A program made the translations under genes and the position numbers. This document shows positions 53,030 to 61,597 of a DNA stretch of 64,000 bases, piece by piece; positions within the stretch are counted from its first letter, which is position 1, and every line of letters begins with the position of its first letter. The notes beneath the pieces are model-generated. The model was not told where the DNA came from. It ran no database searches and worked only from the letters and a program-made list of their open reading frames with translations. The stretch covers positions 7,006,001 to 7,070,000 of the forward strand of contig NZ_JADBEF010000001.1 of NCBI RefSeq assembly GCF_014873535.1, in the 5' to 3' direction. The DNA comes from Nonomuraea africana. Lineage in GTDB: Bacteria; Actinomycetota; Actinomycetes; Streptosporangiales; Streptosporangiaceae.

Positions 53030-53310
53030 GTGGCGCCCAGCGTCCTCATCGTCGATGATCACGACGTGTTCCGCTCCGCCTGCCGGGTCTTCCTGGAGGC
53101 GGAGGGTTTCCGTGTGGTAGGCGAAGCCGCGACCGGTGTGCAAGCCGTGCACGAAGCCGCCCGGCTCCTTCCCGACCTCGTCCTTCTGGACATCCAACTG
53201 CCCGACCTCGACGGCTTCGCCATCGCCGACCTCCTCGGCGCCTTGGCCAAGCCGCCCCTGGTCGTCTTCGTCTCCACCCGCGATGCCGCCACCTACGGTC
53301 GCCTACCACG
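53030..53310 (+). pseudogene. Response-regulator receiver domain fragment
   Basis: From GTG 53030: VLIVDDHDVFRSACRVFLEAEG (acidic pocket), LVLLDIQLPDLDGFAIADLL (phosphoryl Asp), VVFVSTRDAATYG, then a sudden change to PRDTGS-stop. A NarL-type regulator would continue with an LuxR HTH. It joins tail-to-tail with a desaturase fragment at about 53310. Confidence 0.72.
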
Positions 53311-53657
53311 TGACACAGGGAGTTGACGCTCCACGAGACGTGCTGCAGCAGGGCCACGCGGACCAGCCCGGCCCACAGGAAGGCGGTCAGCCCGCCGTAC
53401 AGGGTGCCGCTGATCGTCCAGCCGGCCAGGAAGAGAAGCGTCAGCGACAGCGCGCACAACGCGGGGAAGGCGCGCGTCACTCTGACCATCGCAGGATCGT
53501 CCAGCAGGTCGGGAGCGTACCGGCCGGCGTCGGTCTGATCGTTGGTGAACATCCAGCCCAGGTGGGCGTGGGCAAGCCCCCGCAGCTGCCCGCGCACACT
53601 GACGCCGTACCGGTAAGGGGCGGTACCGTTCATGCCTTCTGTGTTCAGGGTCATCAC
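53308..53657 (-). pseudogene. Fatty-acid desaturase internal fragment
   Basis: The minus frame contains RYGVSVRGQLRGLAHAHLGWMF, DPAMVRVTRAFPALCALSLT and VRVALLQHVSWSVNSLCHVVG. These are the central region of acyl-CoA/acyl-lipid desaturases, including the last His box. The start and the C-terminus are missing. The ATG at 53657 is a chance start or a deletion joint. Confidence 0.68.
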
Positions 53658-54215
53658 GACCCCCTTATGGCGACAGCGACGCCCACATGCGCCACCTGAT
53701 CACTCATCAGTCAACGTGCCCCGCGAGGCCGCGGAAACAGCCAATCCCAGCAAGCCCCATCACCAACGGCGATAGCAGGCCCACTGTTGCGGTTTGTCGC
53801 GCCAGGGCCAGCCTGGGCGAGTGAGGTCCAGGGCATTGCGGCACTCCCCGAGGGAGGAACGATCGTTGAGAGCCTGGGTAGGCCGCCGCCGGACGGCGAC
53901 CAGCTCAGCGTTATCGGACAAGGTCATGCAGGCTCCTGCAGGTTGGTTGCCCGACCAGTCCGAGCGCCACTGAGCGACTACAGCAGGTCGAGATCATCAC
54001 GCGCGTGGCGATCGCGTGCGACAGCTCTGAAGAAGAAATCGCTTGAGCTGGGGCTGTATCCACAGGCTGCCGACCCCTACCCGAACGCTTGACATCACTC
54101 CTGGCACCCTTGCGGCCGTCCTGGAATGAGAACTCGATTGACTAGGAATGGGGTTGGGTCGGCTGTAGCGTTGTGTGTAGAGCCGTGCACTCTCACGTGC
54201 AACGGCTTGGAAGGG
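53658..54215. other. Region with no identifiable gene
   Basis: Frames on both strands give no domain. The upstream part has a hydrophobic minus segment (LLSPLVMGLAGIGCFRGLAG) that may be a lost membrane gene. Confidence 0.4.
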
Positions 54216-54249
54216 ACGACCCCGGTGTGAACACATCGGGGTCGTTTTC
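54216..54249 (+). terminator. Terminator hairpin with T-tract
   Basis: ACGACCCCG pairs with CGGGGTCGT around a 12-base loop, followed by TTTTCG on the plus strand. It lies just past the broken threonine dehydratase and could serve either direction weakly. Confidence 0.65.
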
Positions 54250-54269
54250 GCGTCCAGAGAGCCCATTTC

Positions 54270-55011
54270 ACTGTGACGCCAGGGCAGCTCGCCCGGACAT
54301 CCGACCGCGATGCCGTCGGCCATCGTCGAGGACGGCTCGACCAGCACCGGATGTCCTGCCGCCAACGAGGAAGGATAAGCTGCCGCCCGGTCGGCCTGCA
54401 CGCCGACGATCCTGACGCCGGGCCGCAGGGATTTGGCTGCCAGGGCGAGCCCGGCCGCCAAGCCTCCACCGCCGAGGGGAACGACGATCGTCGCGGTGTC
54501 CGGGAGCTGTTCGAGGATCTACAGCCCGATCGTGCCCTGTCCGGCGACCATGTCCGGATGGTCGAAGGGGTGGATGATCACCGCTCCGGTCTGCTCCGCA
54601 TGCTCCTTCGCTCGGGCCAGGGCCTCGTCTACGGTACGGCCAGCGAAGATGACCTCCGCGCCATAGCCCAGGGTCGCCTCGACCTTTGGTAGTGCCACCC
54701 CTCGGGCATGAAGACCGCGGCCTTGGTCCCGAGGAGTCGTGCATTCAGCGCCACTCCTTGGGCGTGGTTGCCGGCGCTGGCCGCCACCACGCCCCTGGCG
54801 CGTTCCTCATCGCTGAGCCGGGCGATCCTGACGTAGGCCCCGCGTGCCTTGAACGACCCGGCCCGTTGCAGGTTCTCGCACTTGAGGTGCACTACTCCGC
54901 CGACCGCTTCGGAAAGCGCCCGCGAGGCCAGCACGGGCGTGTGGACTACCACGCCGGCGAGGAGTTCTCGCGCGGCGACGACGTCGTCATAGGTCACCTG
55001 CGGAGGGCTCA
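54270..55011 (-). pseudogene. ilvA: Threonine ammonia-lyase, broken
   Basis: From ATG 55011 (MSPPQVTYDDVVAARELLAG): CENLQRAGSFKARGAYVRI carries the PLP Lys, then ASAGNHAQGVAL. A frameshift follows MPEG near 54690, an in-frame TAG interrupts IGL-stop-ILEQLP near 54520, and GGGGLAAGLALAAKSLRPGVRIVG, the PLP phosphate loop, follows. The C-terminal end is cut at GIAVGCPGELP. The enzyme would deaminate threonine for isoleucine synthesis; this copy cannot. Confidence 0.8.
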
Positions 55012-55226
55012 TTCCAGAGAGTCTCCCACCAAGGTTCGCCCGGTGTGCGTTGTGATCAGCCAGGACGATGAGCCTTGCTCGGAACGCCGGTATCCATTCC
55101 TTCGCGAAGGACATTGACTGAAAGCACCCGGCTGCCGGCCTTCGGCGGGTATGTCGATATGTCCGGAGCCACGTGTCTGATCGTTAGCACCCTTGGTCAC
55201 GTGCCTCCGGACTCCGGAGGGACATC

Positions 55227-56000
55227 ATGGCGACCGACCAGCCCACCACGGACCCGACGCTGGTGTCGCTACCGAGCCTCATGACGCTGGCCAGACAGGC
55301 TGCACCCCGGCTACTCCACGATGTAATCGTTCCCCTCGCCGTGTTCTACGCCGCCTTGATCCTCATCGGCCTGAACGGCGCTCTCATCACGGCCGTGTCC
55401 TGGGTATACGGCAACCTGGCCTGGCGCCTGATCAGGCGCCAGCCGGCCTCGGCAACCATAATTCTCACTGCGGTGGCGATCACCGTCCGCGCCGGGCTGG
55501 CGCTGTGGACCGGTAGCGCGGTTATGTACTTCCTGCAGCCTGAGCTGGGCACGATCTGCGTGAGCCTGGTGTTCCTGGTCTCTGTACGGCTACGCCGCCC
55601 GCTGGTCGGCAAGCTGATCCTTGACTACATCCGCCTGCCACCGGACATGGTGGCTCACCGGCGGATCCAGCGATGCTTCGTCCGGCTCACCCTGCTGTGG
55701 GTGCTGGTCCTGCTGCTCAACGCCGGCCTGAGCATCTGGCTGCTGCTCTCTCAGCCGATCGGCACCTACCTGCTCGCGCGTCCATTTGCTGTTGGGGTCA
55801 TCACCTGCCTGGCCTTCCTCGGCTCGGTCTGGGCCTTCCGCCGGGTCCTGACCCATCTTCGGTTCCCGGCCACCCCTGCGAGCAGTACTCGGCGACATCC
55901 TCAGCGTCTGCGATCGGCTGAGAGCGTGGCAGCTCTCGTTCATGTGGTTCGCGCCGGACTGCAGCCCGGCCCCTCACACGAGGTTGCTAAATCCCTTTGA
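55227..56000 (+). CDS. VC0807-like polytopic membrane protein
   Basis: 257 aa from ATG 55227 (MATDQPTTDPTLVSLPSLMTLARQAAPRLL). About six hydrophobic helices, with paired short ones and basic loops (WRLIRRQPASATI, VRLRRPLVGKLILDYIRLPPD), fit the VC0807 family of unknown function. Its tail (SSTRRHPQRLRSAESVAA) is basic and may be altered. It runs directly into an AT-rich patch. Confidence 0.72.
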   Translation: MATDQPTTDPTLVSLPSLMTLARQAAPRLLHDVIVPLAVFYAALILIGLNGALITAVSWVYGNLAWRLIRRQPASATIILTAVAITVRAGLALWTGSAVMYFLQPELGTICVSLVFLVSVRLRRPLVGKLILDYIRLPPDMVAHRRIQRCFVRLTLLWVLVLLLNAGLSIWLLLSQPIGTYLLARPFAVGVITCLAFLGSVWAFRRVLTHLRFPATPASSTRRHPQRLRSAESVAALVHVVRAGLQPGPSHEVAKSL

Positions 56001-56171
56001 CCTGGCCATTCGAGCCTCTTTCAGTACTTTCGATTTCGAATTTCCCCTAGACGCGACTTGCTCCGTTTTATGCTGAGAGTGGAATTCTATGATTTGTTCG
56101 AGATTTTCTTGCTATTAGTTTTTGCGGGATGTTTAATAGGAAATATAACCCGAAGAAAAAGGGAGGCTCAT
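56000..56171 (+). other. AT-rich patch with possible membrane N-terminal extension
   Basis: Bases 56000-56160 are strikingly A+T-rich against a GC-rich background (for example TTTTTGCGGGATGTTTAATAGG). An open frame from ATG 56070 (MLRVEFYDLFEIFLLLVFAG) is in frame with the next gene and would add a membrane helix. It could be a promoter region, a small leader, or foreign DNA. Confidence 0.5.
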
Positions 56172-56465
56172 ATGAGCTTCGTACAGATTCTTGAATTCGA
56201 CACCAAGCGGGCCGGCGAAGTCGAGACGCTCATGAACGAGTGGCGTACGCAGACGAAGAGCACCCGCACCGTGAAGCGCGAGGTCGTGGCAAAGCACCAC
56301 AGCCGCCCTGACCACTACGTGGCGATCGTCGAGTTCGGCTCGCTCGAGGAGGCGCAGCGCAACAGCAAGCTGCCGGAAACCGACCGATTCAACGCACAGA
56401 TGACCAAACTGTGTGACGGCCCGATCGAATTCTCCGACTACGACGTGATCAGCGACAAGAGCTAA
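56172..56465 (+). CDS. Small ABM-like (dimeric alpha+beta barrel) protein
   Basis: 97 aa from ATG 56172, with GGGAGG five bases upstream. MSFVQILEFDTKRAGEVETL, then KREVVAKHHSRPDHYVAIVEFGSLEEAQRNSKLPET and DRFNAQM, are typical of the antibiotic-biosynthesis-monooxygenase-like fold, where members act as small monooxygenases or unknown dimeric proteins. The frame continues upstream to 56058 through the AT-rich patch. Confidence 0.78.
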   Translation: MSFVQILEFDTKRAGEVETLMNEWRTQTKSTRTVKREVVAKHHSRPDHYVAIVEFGSLEEAQRNSKLPETDRFNAQMTKLCDGPIEFSDYDVISDKS

Positions 56466-56548
56466 TCCCCTAGCTCGGCATCGAGAAAGCTCAGCCTGTG
56501 CTGTGGCGTGCGAGAAGATTCTCGCGTCACGGTGCGGGCTCTCTTGGC

Positions 56549-56800
56549 TTATACCCCCGACGACCGGATGGCCAGGTCGGTGACGTGGCCGTTGTTGCTG
56601 GTGGCGGCCAAAGCCGTGGCGAACAGGATGAGCTGGTTGACCACCTTGAGAAACAGCAGCATGCCGACCGCACCCGCGACCACCTGATAGGCGGGGTTGG
56701 CCGCGGTGATGTCGAGGAAGAACTGGCCGATTGTCTTGAGGATCTCCACCCCGATGGTGATGAGCTCGGCGAGCCCGCCGAGCCAGGCCCCGGAGCCGGC
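56549..56800 (-). pseudogene. YihY/BrkB-family membrane protein fragment
   Basis: The minus frame reads AWLGGLAELITIGVEILKTIG, FFLDITAANPAYQVVAGAVG and LLFLKVVNQLILFATALAATS, followed by a stop at 56549. This is the last third of a YihY/UPF0761 protein; upstream sequence does not continue it. Confidence 0.65.
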
Positions 56801-56908
56801 AAAGGCAGGCGCTCACCGCTCGGCGACTTCGGCCCATCCCTCGGCGCCACTTGAGTGTCAGCGAAGCTTGAGCGGACCGTGCCGCCGGTACGTTCTCCGG
56901 CTCCGGGA

Positions 56909-57163
56909 TCAGGCAGACATGGCAGGACGGTCGGATTCGCTGCGTAGGACGCAGAACTCGTTGCCTTCGGGGTCCGCGAGGATGGCCCAGCCTGAGCCGT
57001 CGAGTTTCCGATGGTCGGCGACCAGGGTCGCGCCGAGGCCTGGCAACCGCTCGGCCTCCTCCTCGCGCGAGGTCTCTGGACGCAGACACCGATGGATCCA
57101 GTTCTTGATCGTCTTCATCTGCGGGACCTGGTTGAAGTGCAGCAGCGGGCCCTCCGGCAGCAT
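56909..57163 (-). pseudogene. Glyoxalase-like (VOC) protein fragment
   Basis: From ATG 57163: MLPEGPLLHFNQVPQMKTIK, RPETSREEEAERLPGLGATL, VADHRKLDGSGWAILADPEGNEFCVLRS. This is the second half of an actinomycete glyoxalase-like domain; the first half is missing. Confidence 0.65.
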
Positions 57164-57189
57164 CATTCGGGCTTCATGGTCCCCCGGCC

Positions 57190-57716
57190 TACCCTCCGGA
57201 TGTAGGGGACGGCGTTGAGCAAAGAGGTGGCCAGTTCTCGGACCAAGGGCTCGATCAAGTCTTCGAGGTCGGCGATCTCATCATCGAGCTCGAGGTAGCA
57301 GCGGGCCAGGGACTTCAGCGCGATCCTGGTCGTGGCCACCGGATCGCGGAAGGCGGTCGGATCGAGTCGGGCCGCCAAGCCCCGATGGTGCGAATCAGGT
57401 GCATCCGGGTCAAGTTGCACAGCTGGTCGCGGCGTTCGTCGGGAGCCGAGACGATCTGCGCAAGCAGCATCTGCAGCGCGACCCGGCGGGCCTTGACCGC
57501 GGTGGTGCGGGCGATTCTGAGCACCCGCAGGGACTCGACCATGCCATCGCGGGTCTTGGGGGTGATGACGCGGCGCCCGGCCAACGTGGCGTGAGCGGCG
57601 TTCTCAGCGTCGATGGTGTCGTCCTTGCCGCGACGGCGGCGGTCGGAGCGATCGGGCCAGCTGGTGGGGAGCGGAGGTGCGCCCGAGCCATCGACAGATC
57701 CGAGGAAGTACAACAC
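57190..57716 (-). pseudogene. IS110-family transposase remnant
   Basis: Minus frames give RPDRSDRRRRGKDDTIDAENAAHATLAGRRVITPKTRDGM and MVESLRVLRIARTTAVKARRVALQ (DEDD-type IS110 core), then, after a frameshift near 57400, ATTRIALKSLARCYLELDDEIADLE. Both termini are missing. Confidence 0.78.
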
Positions 57717-57814
57717 GGTCGATCGGAGTGCGGGTCAGGAAGCTCAGCAGTACTGGCTCTTCCACACTCCCTACCGGAGTGGTGCGGCTCCCCGTCGTGC
57801 GGCAGCCGAACTCC

Positions 57815-58174
57815 TCAGCCGATCTCGGCACGGCCCTCGCGGTAAATCTTCGCCGACTCGATGCGCCCGTCGCGCAGCCGGTAGAACCCCGCGATGGAGA
57901 AGGTCCGCTCCTCGCCGGCCACCGTCAGTGTCTCGGTCATCTGACACGCTGCCTGGTCCCCTGCCGCAAGCAGGTTCTGGATCGTCAACGTTGGCAGCAA
58001 GCCCTCCATCGCACCAGAGAAGAGTTCGGTCAGTTCACCGCGCCCCCGGGCGACGCTGGAGCCGGTGACCCACAAGGCGTCGTCGGTGAAACCGGCCATC
58101 AGAGCGTCAAGGTCGCGGGCGTTGAAGGAGTCCACGTGCCCTCGCAGGACAGCGGCCGCATCTACTTCGATCAT
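57815..58174 (-). CDS. SnoaL-like/NTF2-fold protein
   Basis: 119 aa from ATG 58174; a longer frame exists but this start fits the fold. MIEVDAAAVLRGHVDSFNARDLDALMAGFTDDALW is a cone-shaped SnoaL-like start, and FSIAGFYRLRDGRIESAKIYREG the usual end. Members are small cyclases, isomerases or binding proteins; the substrate is unknown. It lies alone between IS remnants. Confidence 0.8.
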   Translation of the reverse strand: MIEVDAAAVLRGHVDSFNARDLDALMAGFTDDALWVTGSSVARGRGELTELFSGAMEGLLPTLTIQNLLAAGDQAACQMTETLTVAGEERTFSIAGFYRLRDGRIESAKIYREGRAEIG

Positions 58175-58499
58175 GAGCGAAGTCTCGCAGTCCCCTACCG
58201 GTTCTGCCATTGGATTATGGCGTATCCATCGTGAGCCTTGGCTTAAGGACATGGTGATCCGCACCGCGGTGGGTGTCGTTGCACCACGGCGGGCACGCAC
58301 CCGCTGGAAGCCAGTGGGCCGGACTGGCGGCGGTGTCGCGGTCGTGCCTATGGCTGTAACACTCGACCACCTTGAAGTCGAGCAGGGTGCCCGCAGGTTG
58401 GAGAAGGAGGTCGCTTCTGCCGCACTGAATGCATGCGCGGCCGCTGCACTGAGCTGGGGTGAGGGAATCGCGCAGGGCGATCAGGTCGATCTGCCCGGC

Positions 58500-58690
58500 A
58501 GACGCCGGTGGACCTGGGACCGATCGGGGCCCAGTCCGACTTCGGCCGGATGACCTGACGCTTCAACACGGCCACCTCATGCCGGAGCACCATGATCTCG
58601 ACGTCCTTGGACGACTGACCACGTCCCAGCAACACCAGCCAGCCGAACACCCTAATCAGGGTCAGATACAGCAGACGAACCGACACAGAC
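58500..58690 (-). pseudogene. Transposase N-terminal fragment
   Basis: VRLLYLTLIRVFGWLVLLGRG, QSSKDVEIMVLRHEVAVLKR and QVIRPKSDW match the start of the group seen at 43640-43837, then the frame is lost. Confidence 0.65.
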
Positions 58691-59030
58691 CGCGATCTTG
58701 TCCGCACGGCGGCTGGAGGTCAAAACCGCAGATCAAGCACCACGCGATGAATTCTGAAGCGGTACAGGGAACCTGCCGCTGGCCATCCGGGTGACCGCCG
58801 CGCGGCTGCGGCACCGGCCCGCGCGGACTTTCGACACCCTGGTGGAACGGGGTACCCCTCGCAGGGCTGATCCATCTCCGCGTTCGATCTGGGTTGTCGG
58901 GGTCGCGTTCGCGGGTGATCCAGGCGCCGCGTTGGAGCCGGTCGAGCTGCCGCACCGACATCCCGAACACGTCCGACACCGCCCTCCTCGACTCAGCTGA
59001 CCAGCCCTCGCGCTCGCCGTCGACCCATGC

Positions 59031-59112
59031 GGTGTCGTGTCAGCGGCCACGTCAGGACGGCAGCGGCTTGGTATCAGGGCGGTCGGCGATGGTGGACGCC
59101 ATGAACGGTTCA
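59031..59112 (+). repeat. Conserved ~80-bp leader repeat, copy B
   Basis: Contains GGTGTCGTGTCAGCGGCCAC, GGACGGCAGCGG and GGCGATGGTGGACGCCATGA; the ATG (59101) starts a transporter gene remnant. Copies A and C are at 19706 and 29888. The shared length includes the start codon, so the repeat is a promoter plus leader. Confidence 0.65.
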
Positions 59113-59195
59113 CCGATTGCGGCCTCGGGGCTGCGGAAGGCATACGAAGACAAGATCGTGCTCGACGGCATCGACCTGGATGTCCGGCGGGGAAG
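59101..59195 (+). pseudogene. ABC transporter ATPase (DrrA-like) N-terminal stub
   Basis: ATG 59101: MNGSPIAASGLRKAYEDKIV, LDGIDLDVRRG is the start of a DrrA-type ABC ATPase (A-loop region before the P-loop), cut after about 30 residues. Drug-efflux ABC proteins of this type normally have a membrane partner; none is present. Confidence 0.65.
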
Positions 59196-59221
59196 TCGAG
59201 CCGGAGCATAAGCACCACGGG

Positions 59222-59308
59222 CTCACCAGGCCCAGCTCGCCGAGGCCATCGGCGTCACGCCAAGACTGGTCTCGCAGATTGAACACTGTGCGCAAGGAGA
59301 TTCATGAT
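59222..59308 (+). pseudogene. XRE-type HTH fragment
   Basis: One frame reads AHQAQLAEAIGVTPRLVSQI then EHCAQGDS and a stop. This is the recognition helix region of an XRE regulator, joined to the transporter stub. Confidence 0.5.
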
Positions 59309-60536
59309 GGGAAAGAGCAACAGCGGCTTCTCCGAAAAGGGGCTGCGCAGACTGGGCGACGTGCTGGCTCGGCATGTCGGGTCCGGGAAGATTCCCGGAC
59401 TTGTCGCCCTGGTCAGCCGGGGCGGTGAGACGCACGTCGAAGCGGTCGGGACGATGCGCCATGACGGTGGCGCGCCGATGCGCCGGGACACGATCTTCCG
59501 GATGGCCTCGACGTCCAAGCCGGTTGCGATGGCGGCGGCGATGGTCCTGCTCGACGAGTGCAGGCTGCGGCTGGATGACCCGGTACAGGAGTGGCTGCCC
59601 GAACTCGCCGACCGGCAGGTGCTGAAGCGGGCAGACGGCCCGCTGGACGACACCGTGCCAGCGCAGCGGCCGATCACCGTACGGGACCTGTTGACCTCCA
59701 CGTTCGGGCTCGGAGTGGATCTGACGTTGATGGGCTCCCCGATCATGGACGCCATTCTCGAGCGGGGCAACTACAGCCAGGGGGCGGAGCCGGCGCCCGG
59801 GCCGGATGAGTGGATGCGACGCCTTGGCGAGCTGCCGCTGGCGTACCAGCCTGGAGAGCGGTGGCAGTACGACATCAGCCACGATGTCCTCGGCGTGCTT
59901 GTTGCCAGGGTCACGGGTCAGCCGTTCGAGACGTTCCTGCGCGAGCGCATCCTCGATCCGCTGGGGATGAAGGACACCGGTTTCCACGTGCCCGCCTGCA
60001 TGATCGACCGGCTGCCGCCCAGCTACGCGCCCGACCCGCGGACCGGAGAGTTCATCGTGTGGGACGAGGCGGCAGGCGGACGCTACAGCCAGCCTCCGGC
60101 CTTCCAGTCAGGCGGCGGCGGGCTGGTCTCCACCGTCGACGACTACCACGCCTACTTCCGGATGCTGCTGAATGGCGGGATGCACGGGACCGAACGGATC
60201 CTGTCCCGGCCCGCCGTCCAGCTGATGACCACCAACCGCCTCACGCCCGAGCAAAACGCCGCCCGAAACGCCCTGGCCAGCAACAACATCCATGTGTCGT
60301 TCGGCCAGGGGCAGCACGGCGGCTGGGGCTTCGGGATGGCGGTGCGCACCTACCGTGGCGACTACGCGTCCATCGGCCAGTTCGGCTGGGACGGCGGAAC
60401 CGGCACCACGGCCTACGCCGACCCGGACAAGCAGCTCACCGGAATCCTGCTCACCCAGGTCGGGCTGTCCACCCCGGATCCGGCGCGGCTTATCCACGAC
60501 TTCTGGACCACGCTCTACCAGGCGATCGACGACTGA
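59304..60536 (+). CDS. Serine hydrolase, class C beta-lactamase fold
   Basis: 410 aa from ATG 59304 (or the ATG right after), with AGGAG seven bases upstream. No signal peptide. SxxK in FRMASTSKPVAMA, YxS in WQYDISHDVLGVL, and a WDGGTGTTAY box in place of HxG. The insert STFGLGVDLTLMGSP is typical of the esterase-EstB-like subgroup. The next gene, 230 bp away, is the unknown 135-aa protein whose decayed paralogue at 19833 also has a serine hydrolase nearby. Confidence 0.88.
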   Translation: MMGKSNSGFSEKGLRRLGDVLARHVGSGKIPGLVALVSRGGETHVEAVGTMRHDGGAPMRRDTIFRMASTSKPVAMAAAMVLLDECRLRLDDPVQEWLPELADRQVLKRADGPLDDTVPAQRPITVRDLLTSTFGLGVDLTLMGSPIMDAILERGNYSQGAEPAPGPDEWMRRLGELPLAYQPGERWQYDISHDVLGVLVARVTGQPFETFLRERILDPLGMKDTGFHVPACMIDRLPPSYAPDPRTGEFIVWDEAAGGRYSQPPAFQSGGGGLVSTVDDYHAYFRMLLNGGMHGTERILSRPAVQLMTTNRLTPEQNAARNALASNNIHVSFGQGQHGGWGFGMAVRTYRGDYASIGQFGWDGGTGTTAYADPDKQLTGILLTQVGLSTPDPARLIHDFWTTLYQAIDD

Positions 60537-60763
60537 CACCGAGCCCGCGCCCGGTGGACCCGCCCTCAGCCCCCCTGGCGGCCGAACCGTCGATGGTCCC
60601 GCGAGGTCTGGTCTTGGCCCTGTTCGCCAAGGTCAGATCGCCCAAGGGTGAGATCCCCTCGGGCGACTCCCGGCCTCAGCAACCCAGATACCCCGGGCAC
60701 CGCCAGGACCGCATTCCACCATCCGTCCGTTCCATTGACTTTCATTTAAAGGAGCACACCACC

Positions 60764-61171
60764 ATGTCCATCACCCTTACCGACCAGGACAAGCGCACCC
60801 TGCGCACCGCCGCCTACGGCGCCGTCTCGCTGCTGGCCGCCGCTGATGCCGCCGGCTCGCCCCACAAGGCCGCCACCGAAGGCTCCATCGCCCTGTCCTC
60901 CGCCACCGGCCTGGTCGGGCACGTGCTCGCCGGAAAGACCAAGGACATCAACCTGAACGGCAAGTCAGTAGCCGCACTCGCCGACCACGTGCTGCCGGCC
61001 CTGACGGCAGCCATGAGCCTGCTCAAGAAGCAGGCTCCGGCAGAGGCCGACAACTTCCGCAGCATCGTCATCATTGCCATCGAAGCAGCCGCCCGCACCC
61101 ACCAGGGCCAGCCCAGCCCCACCATCGCTGACATGGCCCGCAAGATCACCGCAGCCCTCGACGCCGCTTGA
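60764..61171 (+). CDS. Unknown helical protein, intact paralogue of the gene at 19833
   Basis: 135 aa from ATG 60764 with AAAGGAG upstream. MSITLTDQDKRTLRTAAYGAVSLLAAADAAGSPHKAATEGSIA is almost entirely alpha-helical and Ala-rich; it ends TIADMARKITAALDAA. No signal peptide, membrane helix or catalytic motif is apparent. The shared GSxHKAxTxGSIALxxATGxVGHVLA block is strongly conserved between the two copies. I know no family; a regulatory or carrier protein is possible. Confidence 0.8.
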   Translation: MSITLTDQDKRTLRTAAYGAVSLLAAADAAGSPHKAATEGSIALSSATGLVGHVLAGKTKDINLNGKSVAALADHVLPALTAAMSLLKKQAPAEADNFRSIVIIAIEAAARTHQGQPSPTIADMARKITAALDAA

Positions 61172-61597
61172 TGGGATGTCAACCTCTTGTCACGGGGGTC
61201 CTCTCCGGACCCCCATGACACGGCGGCGTGGCGGTCAGGGAGGGGCCGAGCCCCGCCAGGGCGGCCAAGCCTGCTCGCTCACCCTGGCCGACGCCCGCCG
61301 CCGGGCATCGCGCCGTGATCAAACCCGCCCCGCTGTGCCGGGCCGCGCCCGGGTTCGACCTCGATGACTTCGCCGTCGACACGCTGACAGCACTGTGACC
61401 TGCCCGGCTGGGCACCAGGACCCGCACGCTCAGCTGCTTCGCGCTGGTGAGCCGCACGCTCGGCCGCTACTCGCTCTCTCAACTCTTGATCAGCCACTTG
61501 ACGAGGGTTCGAAACGAGCGGCAGGCGGTCAGTGGCTGAGGTGGAAGCCTGATCGTCCAACATGTTGCGGGGCATCCATTACTGCGCCTGCCCGACC
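61172..61597. other. Intergenic region with a hairpin, no gene
   Basis: Only the terminator-like hairpin is clear. Short frames such as RFDLDDFAVDTLTAL on the plus strand may be relics but match nothing I know. Confidence 0.45.
61188..61220 (+). terminator. Hairpin after the 135-aa gene
   Basis: GGGGGTCC pairs with GGACCCCC around TCTCC, extended by an outer TGTCA/TGACA pair, about 20 bases past the stop codon. No T-tract. Confidence 0.6.

Noticed and set aside
58662..58979. A 105-codon minus frame starting MSDVFGMSVRQLDRLQRG
   Set aside because: The first 30 residues look protein-like, but the rest is Pro/Arg shadow sequence and I can name no family. It may be a relic, but I could not support it.
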